A DNA stretch of 64,000 bases, taken from Mycogone perniciosa. Taxonomy: Eukaryota > Ascomycota > Sordariomycetes > Hypocreales > Hypocreaceae. Positions 46,457-58,177 of this stretch are shown here, piece after piece. Numbering within the stretch: position 1 is the stretch's first letter; each line of letters starts with the position of its first letter. The notes below the pieces were generated by a model. The model searched no databases. It was not told the DNA's origin and saw only the letters and a program-made list of their open reading frames with translations. A program made the position numbers and the translations under genes. The stretch lies in contig JAOALB010000002.1 of the NCBI GenBank assembly GCA_025331125.1, forward strand, positions 558,001 to 622,000. The letters are read 5' to 3'.

Positions 46457-47432
46457 TTAACAGTATATCTATCCATGGCTGCGCCGGCGTGTGGCCGAGT
46501 TGCAGATATCAGAAGTTACAAGTCTGTTCCTGTCCACCAAAGCGCTATTTACGAAGACATGCATCTCTGTCCGAACCGGATCACCGCCAAAGTCGCACGA
46601 ATGTCAGATGGCGCTACGGATCACCGCTCAAAGGATCTTCGCTCCGATCATGACAAGTCTCAACGCCTAGTGTGTCTTGTTGAGGCTAAATCCCTTAGGC
46701 AATGACGCCGTTCTCATGGATTTGCCGAATCCTGCAGTCACGGTAAGACAGTGGCAACGCGTTGCTTTCTTCGTCAAAAATTAGACCAGAACTCAATGCC
46801 ATCATCGCCTTTCTCGATGTCTTAAACCGCTCTACGAAGTAGCAGCTTCCTTTTCAACGCATACTAGAGGGTTTCTCATCGGAGTCCGCGAAGTTTATTC
46901 GAGGGGCTTGTGAACCGCGACTCCTCATCTGTGTCCACTTTAAGTGGAATCAAGAACGAATTACTATTACGGAGTGGAAATGCAGGAAGAAAAAAACGCC
47001 TCCCAAAAGGGCGCAACATGTCCGACGCCACGACTGCCGAACCCATCAATGACCCCCTTCTCAAAGTTGCCTTATCCAATCAGATGTGCGATGGTGGTTG
47101 GTTCCTGAGTTCCGTTTTTGATGCTTCCAGAAAAACTCGGCAGTCTTGGTCTTTTGTGCCAAGCCAACAACCCGAGTGGCAGGATGCTATTTTTGCCCAC
47201 ATGCCGGGGGGGAAATCCAGGATCTTGGAGAACATGCTAGATCTTGTGGGAAGTGCGATGTTCGAGGATGATGTATGTATGTGTTCGTTTCTCGATATGT
47301 ACAAGCCCTAATATATCTGTGCGTCCCGTCCGTTGCCCGCTCGCTCGTCTCCAATGCATGGACCCGAGACCTGCCGTACACAAGCCTAGCGCTATTGATG
47401 GGCCCTCTCAGTCTAGCCGCTGCTGCTCATCC

Positions 47433-47500
47433 TACTCCGTACAACGGCCAAGCTCGTATGTACGAGTATGTACGAGTATGTACGGAGTACTCCGTACTAT
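47433..47500. repeat. tandem TACGAGTATG decamers ending in an 18-bp palindrome
   Basis: A GTACTCC-type copy is followed by successive TACGAGTATG decamers (from 47461). The run ends with the perfect palindrome GTACGGAGTACTCCGTAC at 47480-47497. Confidence 0.9.
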
Positions 47501-48632
47501 TGGTCTGACGTTGTTCGGGCGGCTTTAAGTGGTTGGAGGAAGCAAGTCCCCCTCCACATAAACGCCACAATCGTGTTCTGTCAGAGCCAAAACAGGGTCC
47601 ATGCCCGGAGTGGCCGCATCAGCTAATCCAGACTCGATGCAAGTAATCAAATGAAACCCACGACAAGAAGTTTCTTTAAGTGCTCTGCTAGTGCACTGCA
47701 CGGCGAGGTAATGGATCGAGATGGTTCATGTACGTGTGTGAATACGACGATTCTTATTATTACGACCACTCTGATCAACATCTCAACAACAACAAATTTG
47801 AAAAAAATGAGGCGGGTTTGCATGGATGGATGGCGTTCACAGTCTTGTTTAGATGACCACGTGCTGCAATTACGAGTATTCAGACTGGGGGACTTGACCT
47901 TTGCCCAGTGCAATCTCAAAGATGCAAAAGACTCCGACTGGTATGTTGAAGTGGTCAATGTGAGAATGTTGTTCGGCTTGTTTCGGTCACTGTAGCCATT
48001 GTCCAAGGTCAACTCTTCGACCCGACCCTCTTACCTGAGGTAAAGCGAAGGGGAAAAAGAAACTGCCCAGCGGGTGACAATAAAACATGGACCGCAAAAC
48101 GCATACGAGTAATATTCCGTACTTCGTATGAAGTACCTTCATTACTATGATAGTACCTCTAATCACCATGGATGGCTCTTGTTGTCGTTGTAGATCACTT
48201 TACAATAATGCAGCTGGTGTTTTAATGCTATAGAGAATCCCGATCTCGTTTGCAGTCTCTCTTTTTTGTCCCCCACTTGACTGGGCTGTGGTGGTGGTGA
48301 GAACCTTGATGGCCTCAAGCCTCAGCCTTTAAGATCTTGGCTCCCCCTTGCAGTGAACGCGATTCAATATTACGTGGCTTTCACGTGCATCTCCATCTCA
48401 GTTTCAGGTGTAAAACCTCATGATCCTCATATTTCACAAAATAAGTTCACCGTCTCTCATGATCCATGCAGCCGACATGTATTCCGTTTTTATCACTTAA
48501 TTCTCTTATCAAACTATCAAACGCTATTCACCAAGAAATCAAGACATCTGCTTTGCGATCCAACCCAGCATCTGAGTACTTGACTCCCACCATTATGGTA
48601 TTTGACCCTGACTAACTCCAAGGCCTAGAACT

Positions 48633-50218
48633 TCAAGACATTTTCACGGGAGTGCAGCATCTCATTCCGCCGCATAGGCTTCCGCAGATCAGGTGACAGG
48701 TCGAGCTGTTGCCTCGTCGCCTTGGAATTATCAACCCCCCGTCTGTAGAGACTGCCGTGCTATGGGCCTCTTCTAGCAGGGGCTGCACCTCCGGCTGCAG
48801 AGTTGCGGAATGGATGCCATATGCGTGAAGGCATTCCATAATGGTCTTGGCCTTGTCTATGAAGTTCTTGACGGTTCTACCGTCGACGACTATATGGGCA
48901 GAGGCGATGGACTTGCGCTGGTCGAGTCGCCAGACGTGCAGTTCATGTACCGACTCGATACCGGGGATCTGCGTTCAAGTCAAGGTTAGCCAACACTGTC
49001 CCAGGGACAGCCTGCTGCGGTACGAACCATCTCAATGTCATGCTTGATATCCTCCAGGTTGATTCCACCAGGGGCGATCTGCAGGAGGATGGCACCACTG
49101 CTTTTTGTCAACGGGACAGCCGTCAGGAAAATCATGATGGCGATGAACACGCCAATTGCTGGGTCGGCATAGTATCTCGCCTCACTCTGCACTTTCCAGA
49201 TGATGAGGGCCGAAACTATCACACCAATGTTGTTAATGGCGTCGCCTGCAACATGGACAAACACGCCAAGCATTCCCAAGTCTCTGCCAGGGCGTTTCGG
49301 GATAACGAAGGTGTGCTTATGCTCGTGATGGCCGTTGGAAGGCTTGGAGGTTCGTATGTCAGCGCACGCATTGACAGACCAGATCAAGAATGTGTGTGCT
49401 TACAGACGTAGGCCGAGCTTCTATCTCGACGGCTGTTCCATCATCCACTCTGATTCCCGACTCTTCCTCACCGGTGCCATGACCGTGATAATGGTTGTGA
49501 TCATGTTCGTGGCCGTGGTCATGATCGTGCTCTGATGCTTCATCAGCATTTGGCAAATTCATCTGGATACACCAGTGGCGACTTACCGTGCAAGAAGGAC
49601 ATGACCAGAACATTCAACCCCAAACCAACGCATCCCACAATGAGGACCAGCTTTGGTTGGTCGACGGCTTTGAACAGATTGACCGTCAGTTCATTGTTTT
49701 ACTACTAGGGTTGGGGTGTCTTACGGGTGACTTCAACAAATCGCTCAATAGCTTGGACAAGAATGCTCACGCCAAGGGCCAGAAGAAAGACGCCATTGAA
49801 AAATGCGCCCAAGAGAGTGGCTCGCTGCCATCCGAATGTGTATTCTTGAGGCGGTGGGCTTGGTCGCTCAGATACCTTGAGACAGGTCAGAGACAATTTG
49901 GTTGTGTTGCGGCGAGAAAGGAACCACAAACCACGATCGCAACCAGAGCCACGATGAATCCAATTAAATCGCTCAGCTACAGCGTGTCAGCCAAACCCAC
50001 GAGATCACACCGGCTTCCTTACATAGTGGAAAGCGTCGGCGACAAGCGCAAGAGAATGGGTGTAAAACCCCGCTACGCTCAAGAGTCAGAACGACTAGAT
50101 CCGCTGTGCCAGAAGTTGTCTCCGGCGACTCACCAACAAGTTCTGCTACAAAGAAGGCGAAGGAGATTGCTATGGTAGCAATCAACCGCTGCTTGCGGCT
50201 AATCCCGATGCCAGTCAT
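48633..50218 (-). CDS. zinc transporter, cation diffusion facilitator family (Zrc1/Cot1-like)
   Basis: Eight exons: 50134-50218, 50023-50072, 49932-49976, 49725-49875, 49587-49667, 49404-49531, 49028-49342, 48633-48968 (introns 61, 46, 56, 57, 55, 61, 59 nt), 396 aa. The membrane domain shows the metal-site motifs HSLALVADAFH (TM2) and GDAINNIGVIVSALIIW (TM5). Between TM4 and TM5 is a His loop (HEHDHDHGHEHDHNHYHGHG, about 138-157). The cytosolic domain includes VHELHVWRLD. The end is Cys-rich (CHLICGSLCGGMRCC), which fits known Zrc1-like fungal proteins as far as I recall. Family members move Zn2+ into the vacuole in exchange for protons. Splice junctions were set by frame and membrane-motif continuity. 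The last intron uses a GTTCGT donor and the second intron is only 46 nt. Confidence 0.9.
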
Positions 50219-51709
50219 GGTGCTTAGGACGAGCTAATCAGAGTTGCTATGCGTCAACGTGCAACGGTAATCAAGGTAAGCAGTGAGTGGGATGCGAAAT
50301 ATTTATAGACGGGGCAAGAATGAGGATACTCACAGCAGGGACCTTCAGCCAAACGAAACGAGATAATGGCTCTGAATCCACCTCCACGCAACATCGAATG
50401 TTCGGCAAACCCAGTTCCCGCACAAGTGTTTGGGCTGTAATGTGCCGAAGCGGGGCCTTAATACTTCTATTAGTTGGACAAAGGCACGGGCTCTTCTAGC
50501 AAAAGGAACCCTGACAGATGATCAGATTCCGATTGTGTCCTTCGTTTCACAGTATGTTGCGGGGATGCCGAGCACAAACAACTTTGAGATCAAACCAAAG
50601 CGGGGATTCGGGACAGGTGCAACGATGAATCAAAATGCACCAGATATCGTGCTCAAGAGGTACGTATTACTATGTAAAGATGTTGTCACACTAATCGATC
50701 AGACAAGAATGCCATTGTCCCTGAATTGGGTGGCGATTTTCAAGCGGAATTGCAAAACATGGCCGTGCCAAGCCGAAATGCTGTTAAACTTTCGGTTCAC
50801 CTGTCTCAACACCTTAATGGCCCAATTGGCCCCTTTTCTCACTGCTACTAATACTACTTTGCTGAGGCCTGAACTCGATGGCATCACATCATAGCGCGGA
50901 TAATGACAATGCAATGAGCTCACTGTACCGGGTACAGAAGTTAAACGCCTCAAAAATCCGGATAAGTCCGATGGGCCGAAATGAACTTTGCTTACAAGGG
51001 ATTCGTACTGTACGGAGTATATACTATACACGGCAGCGAGCGAGCCTCAGAGAATGTCGTCGAATAGACAGATCACGCTGGCGCTGACGTGGCTCGTGTA
51101 AAGCTATTAATAATAGGCAAAGACAGAAAACAAGCACCCACAAGTTCTCTTGTTATTAGTTGAAGAGAAGAAAAGGCCTTTTCCATTATGTTCCGTTATG
51201 TTCCGTTATGTATCTGAGACTTGCCTGGCGTGCGCTGTTCTTGCATTGTGTGCGCGACGCCTATGATTTGCGTTAAAACTAAGTTGTACAAACCAGGGGA
51301 ATCATAAGAAGTATTAGTGTTGCCAAAAAAAGGGTTCCTTCAGCGTCCTTGTTGATTCGTGTTTCAGTGTTGCTTTTTAAGCCACGCATAGTGCTAGTAG
51401 TAGACTGTCTGTCATCAGACGCAGGAACATGGCATATTAGATATTACTACCTTAGTAGGTAGTACGAAGTACGGAGTACCTAGGTACGAGTATAACTGTC
51501 ACGCCGAAAACGGAAGGCGGTGTTCATGCCATCCGACCTCCAACCCCATTCTGCCGCTGTCTTGCGACTGAAGCACGACAATCACCAAGGCGATGCGTAT
51601 TGGCGACATACGAACAACGGCTTCCACAGCTGCGCACAAGTCATGCTCCAGCGCGAATTCTCTATGGTCTTGATACTGTGTTAGTTAGAACCAAAACGAG
51701 CCGATTCCC
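50219..51709. promoter_or_regulatory. divergent promoter region, zinc transporter / iml1
   Basis: 1.5 kb. It contains GTACGGAGTA at 51010-51019 and a cluster at 51461-51493 (GTACGAAGTACGGAGTACC and GTACGAGTATA), plus a TGTTCCGTTA tandem at about 51190-51210. Open frames such as 50430-50894 (+) look unconvincing and are not called. Confidence 0.5.
51461..51493. repeat. GTACGAAGTACGGAGTAC motif cluster upstream of iml1
   Basis: Three overlapping family members lie within 33 bases, about 220 nt before the iml1 start codon. Confidence 0.8.
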
Positions 51710-54700
51710 ATGTCCCGAAATGTCGGCGCAACACCATCGGCTCCGCGGAGGGGACCGCATTGGTCCTACCTTCGACATTCGAGCGGAATGAACTCGGATC
51801 GCGCATCGGTCGACTCGCCTGCTTCTCCTGGGAGCATATCGACGCATTCAACAGTAAAGGATGAGAAGCCGCGCAGGGCAGAGCGCTATTGCAGCGTCAG
51901 CGTGAACGAGGGATACTCGCGGGATGAGGTGTTGCTGAATCTGGACCTGATTGGCGGCGGTGATATCAAACCGGGAACATTGATGTCCATTGCGGTCTTA
52001 AAAGGCGATCTTACAAAGTCGACTGGTGGATATGGAAGTCTCAACAAGCAGTCGCAGGATCATGATTCTTTGAGGCACATGAGCGCTAGCTACAGCGACC
52101 CAGACTCCCTGGGCCATCGGTACATCTTCGTCGCAAAGGACATACCCAAGGAGTTGAAGGCTCGACAACCCGATGTGGAGGTTTATGTCGTTAGGCATAT
52201 AGCGGATGCATTTGGCATGAAGAAGGGTTCCATTGTGATGCTGGCACCGGTACTTCTTCCTGTTTCACGCAAAAAACCGCGACTGCTAACCATACAACTC
52301 TAGGTCGACAATGAACACCCTGCCACCAAGGCCACACATGTCGAAATGTCTTTTAAAGATCAATACCTTTCGAGGGCAGACATGTGGAGACTGGCCATTG
52401 GAGAACTTACACATAGAACTATCTATAAGGGACAGTCTATTCTGTTCATGGGCACGATAAAGGCTCAAGTCACAGCTGTTTTTGTCGACGGCAACAACGT
52501 GCATTCCGCCTTCTTTGCTCGAGAAACACGGCCCATCTTTCGCAGCGAATCGGCAAGGTATGTTCTCTTTATCCAAATGGCCAAAGAAATGTGGGATTTC
52601 GACGCGGACAGCTCCGGGGAAATCATGTTCAGCAAGGTTGTCAACGGGTTTCTCCCAGCATTGTTTAAGAGATGGGCCCTGTTGAAGGTACAACACTTAG
52701 TGAGCATCGTGCTCTTCGCCCGGGTGGAGTACGACACAGGCTTGACGAACGAGCTTGACCTAAGCTCTCTTCATGCGGATTATTACACGGGTATTCAATC
52801 CTATGGAAATCGACGGCCGTATAAAGACTTCTACCGAGTGGTTGTAAGCGAAATGGCTAGTGTGGAATGGACCAAGATTCTCTACCAACTAAAAAAGGAG
52901 TTGAACTTCTTTCGGAGAGACATTAGTCTGTATCACCATACTGTCTATCATTCTGCTTTCTGCACGGAGGAGGGCGCAGAGAAGGATGATCCCCTGAATC
53001 GGATAAAGGCCGAATCGTCCTTTGCCATCCATGGGAATGTTCTGGAAGCTATCAATCTTGCCTGTGCGCAATTTGCCTATGACTACATCGACCGAGACCT
53101 GACTAGGACAGGCATCTCTGTCGCAGTCATTACACCTGGCACTGGTCTCTTCGAAGTGGATTATGAGACACTAAGAAGGACAACGGAGTCATTGGTAGGC
53201 AACGGTATTGGCATTGATTTGATCTGCATGCCCAGAATGCCTCTGCACTCGGTACCGCTCTTCAAGTATCGGAATCCACAATACTCAGAGGAATCCTCCC
53301 AGGGCCACCAGGCCCTGTCCAGGTCATTTCACAGTCGTGACAGCACTCCAAACCAGCCCACTCCGGTTATAGGCAGCTACCAGTCCATGGGTGACTCCTT
53401 TTCTCCAACTAAGGGTAGAGACATGGTCCGCCGCATTGAATCCTTGGCAGCGATGAACAAGCGTGATGAGTGGTGTTACGCGCTACCTCAATGGCTTCAC
53501 GTTTCTTTCTGGACTGGTGCTTCGAACGAAGCCCTCTCTTACGCAGGCATTGCATTGTCAGTGTCGAACCAAGTTGAGCAAGATGATGAAGATGACTTTA
53601 GAATACGTTGCCGGATGTATGATCTGCAAATGAGGAGTGTCCTTGACACGAATGAAATTGAGACGACCCCTTTGCATTCAGATCCTTATTTCCCACCGAA
53701 CATCACTGGGCTTGGTGGCACCTCCAAAGGGCGCCAGGAAGGACTTGGTGATGTCTTGTACATACCTAATCGCCGTGTCCCGGACGGTTTGGTCGACAGT
53801 GTTCTCGGGTTTCAGAGGTTTGTGCCCGAAAAGCATGCCCAGTTGGGCAAGCTGGCCCAGTCAGAGAAGTCCATCTGGCAACAGCTACAGGAATTTGACG
53901 ATTCGAGAGCTCGCCTGGCTCAAAATAAGCGACGTCACCAGCCCTCAAAGGCTGCCAACGAGCTAGAGGATTTTACTCGAAGGCAGCATGGCGAAGATCC
54001 CAATATCTTAGGGTCATCACTTCCAGAAAGAAAGGCACTCAGCCATGTGCCATCATCCAGGAAGCTTTCCATGAACCATGCGGAGATAGAAAAGCCACAT
54101 CTTTCCTCCATCAGAAAACTGACGGAGCCACCAAGTGCTGCTTCGAAAATTACCTCGCCACCGAAACAGCCGAAATTCATGAGACATATCAGTCTTGGAC
54201 ATCGAGGTTTTGGTATAGCTGCTCCAAAGGTGTCAGCTGCTGAGGTCAGGGCAGAAACTGTTAATGCGTCTGCTGTTTCTACCTCAAATCTACGGCCGTC
54301 AACCCCCCGTTCGAGACCGGAGCTTCGACCATCCACCCCTCAGACTATTAGGAGTCAGTCTTCGTCATTGTCTGCACATAAGCTGAGGCCGGAAGCTTCT
54401 GATTCAACCCTCGACGGGATTCCGTCAACACCGTGTATCCCGATTATAAAGAAGGATGGGCCAAACCGAATGGATCATGGAATTGGTCAGCTTAAGACGA
54501 CAGCACCACCTGTTCCACCAATATTCAATGCTCGTATTGATAGGTATGATGAAGATAACGAGGTCCGGTACTCAGATGTCCTTCGGGCAGAAGACCAGAA
54601 AGTCCGCTTGAGTAAGCTACGGGCTGGTGTGGTGCCTGAACTGCCCTCGACACTGTCGCCAACAACTGCAATCAGTCCGTGGTTGACCTTGCTCAACCCA

Positions 54701-57520
54701 TCTAACCCTGAAAGTCGCCAAATAGACGATACTAGTCTATACAGCCGTTGGCAACACGTTTTCCCTCGCACATCCGAGATGAAGGTTCAGAAGTGGAAGA
54801 CTCTTTGTTGCCCTGCTGCAGTTCCCCTGACGACGGAATATTTCCCCTCCAAAACCCAATTTGACACGGAGTATCAAAGGCATCCGTACAACATCGACCA
54901 AAACGCCGATGATGACTCAACCGAAGAGCCAAAATCTCGAAAGGATTTCGTCAAAGAACTCATTAGTTTGCGATTCTCTCAAGGCTTTCAGGTAGTAGTT
55001 GGGCCAGCTGTTGCCCGCGCGTTCGGCCAGAAGGTCATAAAACTCGCCGACATCTTCTCTCGCGATCAAACACTTGAGGATGGTACTAGCATATTCATGT
55101 CGGTAGGAAACACTATACATCAACTCTCCTGCGTCAATGGCACGGAAGTGGAAGTCAATATATACATCAGGAAACCAACCACCGACACATCCTTTTCCCA
55201 GGGCTTCTCTTCAACGTACAAACCGGCAATTAGGACCCTGCTGGACTCAAGATATGAGGCTCGACACATTGAGATGCTCACGCCAAAACCCGAGCGAAAC
55301 TGGAACATGATCGATTCGTATGTTGCAGGCCACCATGACGAGATGATGGAGAGCTTGAGGTTCTGGCGTGCGAGATTCGTCCTTATTCCGCTAGTCGCGC
55401 GAAATCCCTCTGTGGCAAGGACCCAGAATGGTCTTTATCCAGAAGAAATCAGGTTAGAAGGCATTAAGCGACTGGCTCAGACGTGGCAGAAACACCGGTA
55501 CATTCCACCCTCAGAGCGTCGGTTTCAGACCGCGAGAGAGCGCCGGGAGCTAGATCGCAGCCCCTTGGATATCGTATACAAAACTGAAGATCCGTCTGTT
55601 GTAATCGCAGCCGAGCTCGAAACATTACCGCTGATCGAGAGCGCCGAGGGAGGCGCCAAGAAAAGCCAGCTGGTATCGAGAAAGGAGCGATTTCATAAAT
55701 CAAACTTGAACTTGGCTGTGTTGGCGGAAGCAATGCAGCAATCCGTGGAGAACGGAGGTGTCCCACTCCGAAATAGACGCTGGCACCTTCGACTTCACTA
55801 CAATTCATTCTTGGGATCTGATATGACAACCTGGCTCCTGGAAAACTTTGACGATCTGGAAACTCGTGAAGATGCTGAAGATTTGGGTAATGCACTGATG
55901 GTTCCAGAGGAAATTAAGAGCAAGGAGAAGGAGAAGGAAAAGGAGAGGGACAAGGAAAAGGAGAAAGAGAAAGAAAAAGAGAAGGAGAAAGAGGGATTGG
56001 AAAAGCCCAAGGGTCTCTTTGTTCATGTGGAGAGGCGACATCGCTTCCGAGATGGCAACTACTTTTATCAATTCGCCCCTGAGTTTGCGAAGCAGCAGCC
56101 TGGCTGGTTCGGTGGCCGACGAAAGGAGATGTCTGTACCTCCAACACCAATGACTGATTCTATGAACTCGGGTCGATCTCGGCCAATCACAGATGACAAC
56201 TCGCCATCATCGACCACAACAACGCCAACGCTTTCGGCTGTGTTTTCTACAAAGAGCCGCCCAAAAGTGGTTCTTAGCAAGGTCATTAAGTATGATGTGG
56301 ACCCTCGGAAGAGGTCATACCGTCCCGAGCGCATAGATTTGCACTACGACCGTCTTCATAACCCAGATAACTGTTACCACATACGGATAGATTGGATGAA
56401 TGCAACGGCCAAGTTGGTGGAAGATGCAGTCGACAGCTGGGAGCGCGAGGTAAGCCAGTACGGCCTCCGTCTTGTTGAGGTTCCAATCAGGGAGGCCAGT
56501 GCGATCACCGAAGTCAATCCGTTCCGAAAGCCCTATAATATCAAGCTTGCGATTCAGCCTCCGGACCAGACTCCAGAGACATACTATGATCCGAACTCGT
56601 TGGGGCCGCAAACAGTACCTACCAAGCAATTCTACCAGAAGTCTATCCTGCGACATTTCGACTTTGTCCTCGACATCGAAGCGGCATCAAACTTTCCGAG
56701 CAACGTCGATGTCAGCTACTCGTGGGGACGGCCTGAATTCAAGTATACGCAGTACATCCATCGCTCCGGTGGCTTGCTCGCCCAGGTTACTGATGATGGC
56801 AATATCTTGGTGTTGGCAAATCGACTGTACAGTAAGCGGGCAAACAATGCGCGGGAGAAGGAGTTGCGAAACTATACTCCCATTGACCAGCCACCACTCG
56901 TGGATCGCGGCAATGGCCGGCTGGCATCCTTCAGCTCCTTTGGCTTGTCCGAGTCTGTATCTCTCTCTTCTCCAATGGCTATCAACCAAGCACCAACATC
57001 CTATCATTCTCTCCATCTTCATGCGCACCATCAGGGCCATCACCACCCTCACCACTCTCATCATCCTCACAATCATCACCACCACTATCATACTTACTCC
57101 CCTACACTAAAACCCATGTCCTCCACCCCAACAACCGATAGCCCCATCAATAAAGCCTCCCAACTCTATCCACCCCCCTGCAGCTTCAGCGAACCTGAAG
57201 CCATCCAAGAAGAACTCGAGGCCTTTTGCTCCGACACAGCCACCCTAGAGGCTTTCTACAAAGAGACACTGGAGAAGAGCCAGCGCGTTCAAGGCACGCC
57301 TGCTACGGCTGCTGTTGCCGCACCGCCAGGGCTCGAGGCCGTTCCGGAGGTGAGCATCCCGACGCTCGGATTACCACCTGGTGTTCTTGCATCGCTGGAT
57401 GAACCGGGTGGAGCTACTGCTGCGATGAGGATCGGAAGTCCCATGATGTTTTTGAGAAGAGGGAGTGTGCAGTTTGATGGCATGTTAGGATCGAAGGGAG
57501 GTGAAAGCAAATTGCGATGA
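51710..57520 (+). CDS. iml1: Iml1/DEPDC5 homologue, SEACIT (GATOR1) subunit
   Basis: Two exons, 51710-52249 and 52304-57520 (intron 54 nt), 1918 aa. The N-terminal part (from about 55) and the Iml1 domain (QYLSRADMWRL, VVNGFLPALFKRWA, FYRVVVSEMASVEWTKILY, ISVAVITPGTGLFEVDY, WCYALPQWLHVSFW) match Iml1/DEPDC5. A disordered stretch follows (about 520-780). The DEP domain starts near 1347 (YNSFLGSDMTTWLLENF) and ends GLFVHVERRHRFRDGNYFYQ. Between these parts is a (KE)n insertion, about 1385-1412. The C-terminal domain includes HLRIDWMNATAKLVEDAV (written YHIRIDWMNATAKLVEDAV in the protein) and a His-rich run (about 1751-1776). Iml1 with Npr2 and Npr3 is the GAP for Gtr1 at the vacuole and restrains TORC1 when amino acids are scarce. 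ATG 51710 is used; Met27 (51788) is an alternative. Confidence 0.93.
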
Positions 57521-58177
57521 AGTTTTGTTTTATGTAGGAGGATCAGATATGTACGACGCATGCATTTCTATTTCGTTTGTTGTTCTGGCATGTTTGGGTA
57601 TAATGGAGCTACGAGTACGCATGCAGTAAAAGGATTCGATTGATATAGGAGATGTGAGTCGCATTCATCCCTAGAGACAAGGACTTCCAAGTACTACGAA
57701 AGGCTTTTATTTTGCATCTTAACGTGTATCAATAAGGCGCAACAGTACTAATAACAATCTACGTAACGAACGATAAAAAGGCCTTGAGACTCTGTTTTCT
57801 TTCTTTCACTTTTTCCTTTATCCTTGTTTCTTCTTGTTTTACAGGGGAATCATGGTGCGAAACAGCAGTTCAAAAGTCCCCCTCCGCCAGTAACCTGATA
57901 GCTCTTCCCAAACCCAAAAACCAAAAACCAAAAAAGAAAAAAAAGTTAAGAGCACATGATAACGAATATGTGCACTTTGTGTAGTGAATATAATACAGAG
58001 AAATTGCTAAAGAGGGGCCTCCATTTGATGATGGCGTGATTACTTACTACAATACGCTCTAATTCGCAATAAGATGATGGTAGTAGTAGTAGTGGTAATT
58101 GAAAGGTTGGTTTATTCAAGCGAGTGATAGTGTCGCGATGATTTGACACGCAATTGAATAATAGGGGGAACAGCGCT
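57521..58177. other. convergent spacer, iml1 / vcx1
   Basis: 657 bp between two convergent stop codons. An AAAACCAAAAA-type A-rich run (about 57913-57945) and a GTAGTAGTAGTAGTGG run (about 58079-58095) are present. No gene was seen. Confidence 0.6.

Larger units (their letters stand above)
43790..48632. other. 4.8 kb gene-poor intergenic region
   Basis: The largest gap of the window, between the lst4 5' end and the zinc transporter 3' end. Open frames (for instance 43917-44354 minus, 46910-47311 plus) show no family features and mostly lack a good ATG, so none is called. The part next to lst4 is G/A- and CTGCTT-rich and likely promoter or leader. The rest is dominated by the GTACGGAGTAC motif family (45043-45058, 46206-46249, 46429-46456, 47433-47500, 48103-48137). 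A small or non-coding RNA gene cannot be excluded. Confidence 0.55.

Noticed and set aside
46488..46530. tRNA-like start GTGTGGCCGAGTTG
   Set aside because: Resembles the 5' part of Leu/Ser tRNAs, but no matching anticodon arm, T-arm or acceptor closure follows.
46910..47311. 133-codon plus-strand open frame as a small gene
   Set aside because: Starts with GTG, has no recognisable domain or splice context and lies in repeat-rich DNA. An orphan gene cannot be excluded, but it is not supported.
48720..48760. Frameshift in the zinc transporter at the G-run (GGGGGG) near the C-terminus
   Set aside because: The unshifted frame ends in a Cys-rich tail (CHLICGSLCGGMRCC) that fits the family better than the alternative frame, so no error is assumed.
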